The notes under the pieces were generated by a model that saw only the letters and a program-made list of their open reading frames with translations, was not told the origin of the DNA and searched no databases. A stretch of DNA of 47,243 nt, from the NCBI GenBank assembly GCA_001792345.1, contig MGGJ01000002.1, positions 1-47,243 on the forward strand, read 5' to 3'. The stretch comes from Candidatus Woesebacteria bacterium RIFCSPHIGHO2_01_FULL_39_32 (GTDB taxonomy: Bacteria > Patescibacteriota > Microgenomatia > UBA8517). Position 1 is the stretch's first letter. Each line of letters starts with the position of its first letter. Of the stretch, positions 25,322 through 33,365 are shown one piece after another. The position numbers and the translations under genes were made by a program.

Positions 25322-27256
25322 TTATTGTGTTTCTTTAGTTATTACTCGCGCGGTCTCACCCGGAGAAACTGCGTTTGTAAAGCTTGTCAGTTGTTGTGCT
25401 TGCTGTAATAATTCTGAAGGTTTTGTAGTAATTAATTTATGTTCTTCAGCCGAAGCTACAACGCTAATTGGAGCATGGTTTGTTCCGGCAAAAAAGATAC
25501 CTTCCCCGATATTTGCACCCAGCAAAAGATTCCGTTCTCCTTGAGATAAATAAAAAACTTCTCCTACCCTGTCTATCGCTGCAGGAGACTGCTTGAAAAG
25601 AACTCTAAGGGCGCTGTTGGTCACAATTGCTTTACCTATATCTTGTGCAAGGAAATCTTCCACATCCTGAGTGATTGTAGTTAAACCAAGATAGTATTTT
25701 CTGGCACGTTTTACAATAGACCAAAGAAACTGTGCCGAATCTTCATACCTCATCATATGCCAGGCCTCATCGACTACCATAAGTCGAGGTTTTAAATCTT
25801 TTCTAATTCGAGTCCATATAAAGTCCAGAATTACAAACATTGCGATTGGTCTTAACGCATCTTGAAGTTCACGAATTGAAAAAACGGTGAATGGGTTTTC
25901 AATTTCTATATTTGTTTGTTTGTCAAAAATTCCAACAAAAGATCCTCTTACAAATTTTTCAATTCTAGCTGCCAGGTCAAGTGCTTCTGGAGTTTCCATT
26001 CCGATCAGGATTTTATAAAGATCCTCCATTAAAGGAGCTTCTTTAGTTTGCGTAATAGGATCTTGTGTTATGCCCTTGCTTCTATATGTGGCAACAATCG
26101 CTCTATCCAAAAGGGCATCTTGTAAAGGAGTGATAGCACCCATTATTACTTTAAAAAGTGAATGTAGGGATAGAATTTTTAAGCCTAAATTATTTTCTCC
26201 CGGTTCATATACCTGAGCAAGATCAAAGGGATTAATTTTCGACGGTGAAGAAAAAGAAAAGGATATATGCTGCCCTCCTACGGCCTCCGCTAGGGCTTTA
26301 TATTCGCCTTCGGGGTCTATTACTATTACTTCTGTTCCCAACATTAATGAACGTACGGACTCCAGTTTTACAAAATAGCTTTTTCCGGCGCCGCTAGTCG
26401 CGAATATGGTCATATTGCTGTTCTCTAGAGAAAACCTATCGAAGATGATAAACGAGCCGTTTTGCGTGTTAATTCCATAAAGAACACCTTTGTCGCCGGA
26501 TAGTTCTGCAGAGGTAAGGGGAAAAGTTGTTGCTAGGGAAGTTGTATCCATATTTCTTGTAATAGAGAGCCTGTCGAGGCCAAAAGGAGCAGTTGATAAA
26601 AATCCGTTTTCCATATCAAGAGTTGTGTGCTGTGCTTTAATTAAAGTTGATCCTAGAGTGGATTCGACCTGCTTTGATATGTGATTGAGTTGTTCCAAGT
26701 CAGCAGCACGAACAGTTATATAGAATCCGAATTCATAAAAATGCTCAGCACCTTTAACCAATTCTTCTTGAAGTAGCCTAGCGTCTTCAAGTTTTGCTGT
26801 TGTGGCGGGATCGACTATTTTTCCTCTTTCCAAATCGGTTGATATTTCTGCCTCCATCTCTGCAACTTTTCTCATAAGGTCATCCAATACGCTTTTCCCC
26901 TCGATTGGGTAGATGAAAAAGGAAACATCTAATGAACTGTTAAAATTTATTATTTGTTCGAGCCAGCCTGGAGAAACAAATCGAGGGTAACCCGAAATAA
27001 AAAGTGTTCGTAGATAGACGCCGTCTATTTGTAAGTAATCAAAGTCAATTTCCACTTTTCTAGGTGCGATGACGTCCAGTAAATCCATATTTTGAGTTGC
27101 TATTGCTGCTACAGGATCGACAATTTCGGGCTTGTTTGTAGAATCTTGCAGTGCTTCTTGGGGTTGGGTCGAGAGATTTTGGACGATGGCAGAAGCACCC
27201 TTCGGATTTTCAGGAGGACTGGATTTTTTGATGCGTTTTAAAAAATTAAAGGCCAT
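25322..27256 (-). CDS. virB4: VirB4/TraC-type T4SS ATPase
   Basis: The motor ATPase of type IV secretion systems, at the inner face of the membrane. It is 644 residues: an N-terminal CagE/TrbE-like part to about 270, Walker A in TIFATSGAGKSYF (about 286-293), VIVIDPEGEY after it, Walker B in RLMVVDEAWHMM (491-502), and an arginine-rich C-terminal part with the TTITQDVEDFL block. A Pro/Gln-rich tail precedes the domain. The TraC-like gene 5 bp upstream probably supplies the missing N-terminal region. Operon order is PrgI, TraC-like, VirB4, J-protease. Confidence 0.93.
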   Translation of the reverse strand: MAFNFLKRIKKSSPPENPKGASAIVQNLSTQPQEALQDSTNKPEIVDPVAAIATQNMDLLDVIAPRKVEIDFDYLQIDGVYLRTLFISGYPRFVSPGWLEQIINFNSSLDVSFFIYPIEGKSVLDDLMRKVAEMEAEISTDLERGKIVDPATTAKLEDARLLQEELVKGAEHFYEFGFYITVRAADLEQLNHISKQVESTLGSTLIKAQHTTLDMENGFLSTAPFGLDRLSITRNMDTTSLATTFPLTSAELSGDKGVLYGINTQNGSFIIFDRFSLENSNMTIFATSGAGKSYFVKLESVRSLMLGTEVIVIDPEGEYKALAEAVGGQHISFSFSSPSKINPFDLAQVYEPGENNLGLKILSLHSLFKVIMGAITPLQDALLDRAIVATYRSKGITQDPITQTKEAPLMEDLYKILIGMETPEALDLAARIEKFVRGSFVGIFDKQTNIEIENPFTVFSIRELQDALRPIAMFVILDFIWTRIRKDLKPRLMVVDEAWHMMRYEDSAQFLWSIVKRARKYYLGLTTITQDVEDFLAQDIGKAIVTNSALRVLFKQSPAAIDRVGEVFYLSQGERNLLLGANIGEGIFFAGTNHAPISVVASAEEHKLITTKPSELLQQAQQLTSFTNAVSPGETARVITKETQ

Positions 27257-27261
27257 ATAAT

Positions 27262-27930
27262 TTAAGCAAAAATGTCCTTCTCTTTTACGGGTGTTTCAGG
27301 ATTATAGACATTATAGAAAAGTTCAATTAGCTCCTCTGTTGTTAATTGTTTCAGTTTAATGGTTAGTCGACCCGCCTGTCTAATTAAGTGGTCTCGTTTG
27401 GGGAAAAGAGAAATTTTTGCTTTACGGATTACATATGATTTTGGATAAGGCAAGGGAGCTATCTTTTTTGAGGTTCTAAAAGTTGAAGCAATTGACTTTG
27501 CAACACCAAGTTCATAGGGAGTGAAAAGAATGACGATATAAAATCGTTTACTTAATACATTCTTCTTTTTAATAGCATCTTGGATAAACTTTTTGTAGTC
27601 TTCCATCAACCCAAGTAATTTTTGATTCTTGATTCTCTTTCCGGCTTCTACTAGAAAATCCATATAGCTACTTATATCTTTCTTTTGGCTTCGTACTACA
27701 ATTTGAACAGCAAAGTTAAAAGAATTAAGTAGTCCTGCGTAACTTGCAATTACAGCTCGCTGTTCCGTTTCGGATAACAGCCCGAAATTTAGAGACGTTG
27801 ATTCCATGACAAGTGCTGCACCACCGTTTTCGTAAATTACAACCCCATCGACAATGTCGGCAATAGGTAGTAGGTCCTGAGTGGACGAGCTTAATGCTTT
27901 ATCCGGCGTACTTAGTAAAGGTATTCTCAT
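27262..27930 (-). CDS. TraC-like N-terminal domain protein of the VirB4 module
   Basis: A 222-residue soluble protein. The pattern IADIVDGVVIYENGGAALVMES, then LLSETEQRAVIASYAGLLNSF, then FAVQIVVRSQKKDISSYMDFL is that of the N-terminal domain of VirB4/TraC ATPases, which docks to membrane components. Here it is a separate gene between PrgI (4 bp gap) and VirB4 (5 bp gap). It has no nucleotide-binding motif. Splitting of this domain from the ATPase is seen in many Patescibacteria and some Firmicutes systems. Confidence 0.82.
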   Translation of the reverse strand: MRIPLLSTPDKALSSSTQDLLPIADIVDGVVIYENGGAALVMESTSLNFGLLSETEQRAVIASYAGLLNSFNFAVQIVVRSQKKDISSYMDFLVEAGKRIKNQKLLGLMEDYKKFIQDAIKKKNVLSKRFYIVILFTPYELGVAKSIASTFRTSKKIAPLPYPKSYVIRKAKISLFPKRDHLIRQAGRLTIKLKQLTTEELIELFYNVYNPETPVKEKDIFA

Positions 27931-27934
27931 TTTA

Positions 27935-28912
27935 TTAAGATATTAAGTTTTCAGATTGTTTTTTCGACCATATTGCGATTGGCGGAATAATTTCACCTTT
28001 TGCTTCAAGAGTGATGGGTTCAAAAGTGTAGCCTTCTTTTTCTGTGATTATTTCATACATTCCGTTAAGTAGCGGTGTAACAATCATAAAGTGTCCCAGT
28101 TTATTGCTCTTCAACGCCCTAACCGGCCTACCTTCCGAATCTCTTATTTCCAAAATTGCTGCTTCGATTATTCCGCCACTTGGGTCCACAACCTGACCTA
28201 CTATTACGTTCGGTTTTGTAGGAGGACTGGGGGGAGCAGCTTCCTGAGAAAATTGAGCAACCTGTACTCCTTCAATTTTTTTACCCACAGAAGGAGTTAG
28301 CGTAGATATATTTGTCGGCTGAGGTGTTGCCTCAGGCGTTTCATTTATTCTAGCTTTTTCCTCTTGTGATACGGTAATTATTGGAGACGCAGGGACTTTC
28401 TCTTCCTGTGAAGGAGGTTCTGGGAGGGTTACTGATTGGGGAGAAATCCCTTGGACGCTTGCTAACTGTTGAGTAACGCTTGAGAGAAATGCACTTTCCT
28501 TTTCCTCGAGGTTTTTCAGCTCAGGTGCAGGAGTCATAACAGGAGTGCTTTCGCGCGGAATAGATATTTGAGTTTCAGTAGTGCCGGGTTCAGGCGAAAA
28601 AAAATTTTGTTTCTTTTGGCCCTTTCGCCACACATAAAGGGTTGGGGAATATATCGATTTAATGAATAGAAAGATCCACGTTGAGAGCGGACGATCTTGA
28701 AGTGGGAAAAAAGCAAAGGCGATCCCTGTTAGAAAAGAAAGTATGATAAGTGGCCACTTTACATAACTTGCTGCATTACTGGTGTAAACCAAAAGTGCCA
28801 CAAGTGCTCCACCCGCCACTTGGAAAAACTGCTTGATCGTCATGTCTCCCACAAGCCTGAATTGGTAGGCAGAGATCTGTTGTGGTATCGGATGCTGTTC
28901 TTCGAGTTCCAT
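27935..28912 (-). CDS. PrgI/VirB3-like membrane protein with Ig-like C-terminal domain
   Basis: Residues 1-100 form a PrgI-type protein: HPIPQQISAYQFRLVGDMT, then two membrane segments (about 30-48 and 52-70) and a short tail. A Pro/Ser/Glu-rich linker of about 110 residues follows. Residues about 233-318 form a carboxypeptidase-regulatory-like beta-sandwich (VIVGQVVDPSGGIIEAAILE, GHFMIVTPLLNGMYEI). PrgI proteins sit beside VirB4 as a VirB3 equivalent; the attached domain is unusual. By analogy to VirB3 both ends may face the cytoplasm, but this is not settled by the sequence. Confidence 0.85.
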   Translation of the reverse strand: MELEEQHPIPQQISAYQFRLVGDMTIKQFFQVAGGALVALLVYTSNAASYVKWPLIILSFLTGIAFAFFPLQDRPLSTWIFLFIKSIYSPTLYVWRKGQKKQNFFSPEPGTTETQISIPRESTPVMTPAPELKNLEEKESAFLSSVTQQLASVQGISPQSVTLPEPPSQEEKVPASPIITVSQEEKARINETPEATPQPTNISTLTPSVGKKIEGVQVAQFSQEAAPPSPPTKPNVIVGQVVDPSGGIIEAAILEIRDSEGRPVRALKSNKLGHFMIVTPLLNGMYEIITEKEGYTFEPITLEAKGEIIPPIAIWSKKQSENLIS

Positions 28913-28950
28913 AATTAGAGTAAATGAGCGTGAGAGTATAAGTTAACTTT

Positions 28951-29327
28951 TTAACTTCTCAAGCTCTTCTGATAACTGTACAAAAGCTTTTTAGCTTCTA
29001 AAACAAGCGAACTTATTTCTTCGAATTTCATTTTATCAAAATATCCTAGTTCATATGAAACCTTAAAATATATTCTAGTTCATTAATTGATCCCTTACTG
29101 ATATCTAAGAAACGTATTAACTCTTTTCTTGAGGTCTTTGAGTATCCTTTAACTATATTAGCAGTTATAGAAATTGCAGCACGTCGCATTTGTGGTGCTA
29201 AAACAAACAGCTCTTCTTTAGGATACCCTTTTGTTAACTTGTATGTGGCTAATACCAATCCAAAAGACTTTTGATATACAATTAATTTTTCGTAACCTTG
29301 TTTCTGGTAGGCAGTTTTAATACTCAC
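28951..29327 (-). pseudogene. Four-helix-bundle (23S rRNA intervening-sequence type) gene with a frameshift
   Basis: The open frame 29046-29327 gives only 93 residues (helices 1-3, ISITANIVKGYSKTSRKELIRFL, ending at ELEYILRFHMN). The fourth helix continues in another frame as SYELGYFDKMKFEEISSL to a stop at 28951-28953. One extra A in the TTTAAGG stretch near 29070 would restore a 125-residue protein of normal size. Homologues often lie in 23S rRNA insertions but none is present here. A full-length paralogue is at 38512-38916; both genes end with the same 14 bases around the stop. Confidence 0.75.
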
Positions 29328-29430
29328 GCACTTATACCCTTCTACTCTTATACTCTATATCGTGAACCCTTTTTTTCAAGACTATAGCTTTTTCACAGGG
29401 AGAGTTGTGTTAAAAGGTGCGTTGGGGTGG

Positions 29431-29436
29431 TAAAAT
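29431..29436 (+). promoter_or_regulatory. -10 box of the 753-residue protein gene
   Basis: TAAAAT ends eight bases before ATG 29445, implying an almost leaderless transcript. A weak TTGTGT lies upstream at 20 bp. The longer frame start at 29427 would precede the -10 and is unlikely. Confidence 0.45.
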
Positions 29437-29444
29437 ATGGGTAT

Positions 29445-31706
29445 ATGGTAGAACAAGGATCAACGGAAAAGGCCGACAAAGAAGAAAGAGCTCCATTGCA
29501 GCCGGATGTAAAATCCGATAAGGGTGCTACTGAATCTGATGAAACCCAAAATTCTTCTAAAAAAAGTAAAGAGGACGAACTGGTTGAAGCAGTAAGAGAG
29601 ATTACTTCTGCAGTAAATCAGGCAAATAAGGACATTGTGGCGTCCGTTAATAATCTAGCAGGCCAACTTGAAGCTTACGCTAAAGCAATAGGCCAGCAAA
29701 TAGCCCTACTCGAGAAAAGAAAAGATACGGCATTGGTTGACGCAACGATTGATGCAATGGTCAAAAAATTAGAGCCGGTTATTAGAGAATTTACTGAGGC
29801 ACTAGATGGTGTAAAAGACGCTTCAGATCGGGAATTTAGACAACTTAAATATAACGAAGATTTGATGAAGGCTTATTTAGAACAAATCGAGCAGGCACAA
29901 AATATTCCAGACGAACTTAAAAACCCCACCCTTGACAGGATGATCGGACGTTTATCCGATGAGGATAAAGCGGAGTATGAAGCTACTGTAAGAGAAGAAG
30001 TAAGAAATGGTAGAACAGTGGAAATCCATCAGGTACGCGGTAAGGAATGGAATGAGACAAATGAAGTTTACCAAAACATGGTTGAGGATTGGTTTGAAGA
30101 AAGAATTAGGGAAATGGAATCAGTCGAGCAATCATTCGAAGAACAACCCGATGTTTATCGATATTTATCTCTTTATGCAAACAACTATGTTCTTAGGAAA
30201 GATACGAAACCGTTTGGGGAAAGAATTAGAGACAACCTTGAGACAAGAAGAATTAGACATAGAGTCGTTAGAGTTTGGAATATGGCGGGACCTGAAGGAA
30301 TTTTAAGTGAAGCTTCAAGAATTACCTTCACTACTTGGAGAAAGTTATTTAAGACCGAAAATATTGGAACTTATGTGTTAGATAGACGTGGTAATAGAGT
30401 AAAAGATCCGAAAACGGGTGAAGATAGAAAAGAAAACCACATTGAAAACGAACTTCAAAATTACGAGAGAATGGGAAGAATTTTGAGGGGGAAAAGAGAT
30501 AGGTTAAGACAAATTCAAAGGTCGCCTGGGGGTGGAGATAAGACAGAAATTAAGGCCTTGGAAAAAGAGATAAAGATTAAAGAGCAGTATATTTTTGACT
30601 ATTACAGTCTGGGGGGTTCGATAGAGGATACAAATCCAGACTTTTTTGTAAAGCTGGGTGGTGAGATCGAAAAACCCAAAGACGAAGATTTCAGAAAATA
30701 TCAGATAGAGCACCCAAATCCTGATTTAAGTAGCAAAAAAGCCAGAGAGCATAGAGATGCAATTTGGGCCAAGAGATATGCCGGAGGACTTTGGAGTATG
30801 ACTTTGAGAGCCGCCACCCACGACATTCAACTAAATGGTAGTGGTGATTTTTTTGCAGCAAGAATAATGAATTTCAGCGACCGTCTGACTAGAAATAACC
30901 TAATGAGAGATTCAAGCGAAATATGGGATCCGACTAGGGTGGATGACCCCTTTGATTTGGGGTATATGGATGTAATGACTTCGCTCTTGGGGAATGTTGA
31001 GAACCTAGATAGTTTGGGAGTTTCAGGGAATCAGAAAGTGGTGTCTGGAGAAAAAGTTGTCGGCATAAAAAGCTTAGAAAATTTTAAGTGGGGCAGTAGC
31101 GAGGTTTGGGATAAAGCGTTAATGAAAGAGGATATTAGACCACCAGAGGGGATGTATGTTATTAGGATGACGTATTTTAACGATGCCGACAATACTCGAA
31201 AGAGAATGTGGGCTGCAGATAGCTATTTCCATAAACCAACGCTTGAAAATTTAATCAATATGGAAGGTGTATTTGCACATTCAGGAACTGGAAAAAGAGA
31301 CGCGATAATAAAAGATAGTTCCGGCGAAAGGGTAATTGGAACCGTAAAAGATATTACTCCTATCGAAGTAAAGTGGATGGAGCTTCTTGATAGGTCGTTA
31401 GAATACTTAAAAACCAAACAAGGTGCGGAATGGATGAGCGATCCTACAACTGGTTATCCTCGTCTTGCTATGACTCGTGAGTGGATCAATACTGCACGTA
31501 GAAATGGAATGATTGGTGAAGAGACAAAAAATATTTTATTAAGAAAATATTTTGGAACAAGGAATACCTTTCTGCTTAATAGGATATCGGAAATTAACGT
31601 GTGGGGGGCTGATTTAATACATAATGCAGGAGGTATGACTTGGAGCGCCTTCATGGAATATATTAAAAGAATGTTTAAATATATGTTTTCAGATGAAGTT
31701 AGATAG
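29445..31706 (+). CDS. Large soluble coiled-coil protein of unknown function inside the T4SS cluster
   Basis: I do not recognise this 753-residue protein. It has no signal peptide or membrane helix. Residues 1-45 are polar and disordered; about 50-150 are helical with coiled-coil character (VREITSAVNQANKDIVASVNN); the rest is very rich in Arg, Lys, Asp and Glu and ends with a short amphipathic helix, FMEYIKRMFKYMF. It is the only plus-strand gene between 21.8 and 40.4 kb. Candidate roles are a cytoplasmic scaffold for the machine or a cargo protein; both are guesses. Start ATG 29445 is chosen from its -10 box. Confidence 0.82.
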   Translation: MVEQGSTEKADKEERAPLQPDVKSDKGATESDETQNSSKKSKEDELVEAVREITSAVNQANKDIVASVNNLAGQLEAYAKAIGQQIALLEKRKDTALVDATIDAMVKKLEPVIREFTEALDGVKDASDREFRQLKYNEDLMKAYLEQIEQAQNIPDELKNPTLDRMIGRLSDEDKAEYEATVREEVRNGRTVEIHQVRGKEWNETNEVYQNMVEDWFEERIREMESVEQSFEEQPDVYRYLSLYANNYVLRKDTKPFGERIRDNLETRRIRHRVVRVWNMAGPEGILSEASRITFTTWRKLFKTENIGTYVLDRRGNRVKDPKTGEDRKENHIENELQNYERMGRILRGKRDRLRQIQRSPGGGDKTEIKALEKEIKIKEQYIFDYYSLGGSIEDTNPDFFVKLGGEIEKPKDEDFRKYQIEHPNPDLSSKKAREHRDAIWAKRYAGGLWSMTLRAATHDIQLNGSGDFFAARIMNFSDRLTRNNLMRDSSEIWDPTRVDDPFDLGYMDVMTSLLGNVENLDSLGVSGNQKVVSGEKVVGIKSLENFKWGSSEVWDKALMKEDIRPPEGMYVIRMTYFNDADNTRKRMWAADSYFHKPTLENLINMEGVFAHSGTGKRDAIIKDSSGERVIGTVKDITPIEVKWMELLDRSLEYLKTKQGAEWMSDPTTGYPRLAMTREWINTARRNGMIGEETKNILLRKYFGTRNTFLLNRISEINVWGADLIHNAGGMTWSAFMEYIKRMFKYMFSDEVR

Positions 31707-31736
31707 AATAGAAATTAAAAAGAAGTAAAATATATT

Positions 31737-33305
31737 TTAATTTGAAATTCTAAGTATTTTTCCCAACCGACTTCCTGCCAGCTGTTCGTATAATTTCTGA
31801 CCTCTTTGTTTTCCGTAAGCCTCCTTCAATGAACCCAATTGGTACCCAAACGGTGACCAAACAGCTCCGGCACCCGCTGCAATCGGTGCTCCAATTGCGG
31901 TTCCGTAGCCAAATGGTCTACCTGATAGTGCGGATTGAATAATGTTGGCAATACTCGGAGCTAGCATTAAAATACCAAAAGCAACAAGAAAGCCGAAGAT
32001 TCCACCTACCGGTAAATTAAATCCCGGCAGTTGAATTGATCCGGTGGTACCCAAAGGATCAATTTCTAAAGGGTTTATTATATTTACATTGGGAAAGAGA
32101 TTATTAAGAGCAATAAACAATTGATCCATAAGAGACGCATTTGGATTTGCGTCCAAAGAACTCCAAAATATATAGTGGGCCAAGAAAAACATTGCAATCA
32201 CCCCCGGAAACACAGCCACTTGAGAAGCTAGATTTTTCAGCCAACCACCGAAACCCCCACTACCGGGAAAAACACCCGCCAATATTAAAAGAGGACTAAA
32301 TATAATAAGAAGAACAACGTTGATAAATGTTCTAAAAAGAACCCATATAATTCGTACCCAGACTATGATGTAAACAATTATTAATATTATAAAAATTACA
32401 ACCGAAAGAATTGACAATAGTGCACCTAGGCCGAAAGCGAAGGTCAGTCCGGATCCTCCGGGAAACATAATTAAACCGATGATATAGACCAGAAGCGTAA
32501 TGGCCATTGAGGTAAAAAGATTAACACCCAATAGTTGTCCGAAAAGTGCAGTACCGTCAAGACCGCTAATTGGATCTGCGGCTAGGGCGAGGATTCCTAC
32601 CAAGGCATAGGAAAGATCGATAATAAAACCTGCTATTGCATACGAAAACGTGATGAAAATAAGAATCATAACAAGTCGAGGTATGGCTGATTGGATAGTA
32701 ATGACGGTTTGTGGAGAAATTTTTACCCTAAACATTATCATGAAGGCTAGAACCACAAATGCCAAAACCATAAGGAAATAGGCGAAGTTTCTTGTTGCGC
32801 CCCATATTTGTTGAATCGGAGAAAGTGTTCCAAAACCAAATCCTGTCTGGGCTTTCGCTTCGGGTATTAAGTGTAGTTTCGATAGAGTATTTCGAATGTA
32901 ACCAATTCCGGAAGAAGTAGACGATAAAGTTATACGGTTAAATGTGGAGGCAAGAGAGGGTTGTCCAGCGTCTCCAGTGCCAAAATTCTCATCAATCCAT
33001 GGTTTTATACAAGCAGCTATTGCGTTTAAGTCGGCACTATCTGCTTTTGTAAAACACTGCAATAATTCTTCTGGCATTAGAACCGCAATCAGTGAATACC
33101 AAATCCAGACAACCTGGGCTTGAGTATAGCGCTCACCAAAAATTTCGTCTTCATTATTTGGGTCATATACTTTTGCAAAAAATTCGTTAATTGTCGGGTG
33201 ATACCAGGTACCGCCTTTTGTAACTTGTGCATGTGCGTAAGGGGTAACTAAAGTTACCAAAAGAAAAGAAGCCAGTATTATTGAGAGGAGGAGTTTTTTA
33301 AACAT
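31737..33305 (-). CDS. VirB6/TrbL-like polytopic membrane protein
   Basis: A 522-residue protein with a cleavable-looking signal (MFKKLLLSIILASFLLVTL, then AHA before QV), an external segment to about 160 and some eight membrane segments through residue 460. Long runs such as TLLVYIIGLIMFPGGSGL and IRIIWVLFRTFINVVLL fit the VirB6/TrbL channel class. The C-terminal 50 residues are cytoplasmic and basic. It follows the Cys-rich gene after 60 bp and forms the likely inner-membrane channel of the machine. Family assignment is by topology and position. Confidence 0.75.
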   Translation of the reverse strand: MFKKLLLSIILASFLLVTLVTPYAHAQVTKGGTWYHPTINEFFAKVYDPNNEDEIFGERYTQAQVVWIWYSLIAVLMPEELLQCFTKADSADLNAIAACIKPWIDENFGTGDAGQPSLASTFNRITLSSTSSGIGYIRNTLSKLHLIPEAKAQTGFGFGTLSPIQQIWGATRNFAYFLMVLAFVVLAFMIMFRVKISPQTVITIQSAIPRLVMILIFITFSYAIAGFIIDLSYALVGILALAADPISGLDGTALFGQLLGVNLFTSMAITLLVYIIGLIMFPGGSGLTFAFGLGALLSILSVVIFIILIIVYIIVWVRIIWVLFRTFINVVLLIIFSPLLILAGVFPGSGGFGGWLKNLASQVAVFPGVIAMFFLAHYIFWSSLDANPNASLMDQLFIALNNLFPNVNIINPLEIDPLGTTGSIQLPGFNLPVGGIFGFLVAFGILMLAPSIANIIQSALSGRPFGYGTAIGAPIAAGAGAVWSPFGYQLGSLKEAYGKQRGQKLYEQLAGSRLGKILRISN

Positions 33306-33365
33306 GGACTTAATAAGTTAATAATAGCATACCACTTATACTTAAATGCAAGTGTATTTATTTCG

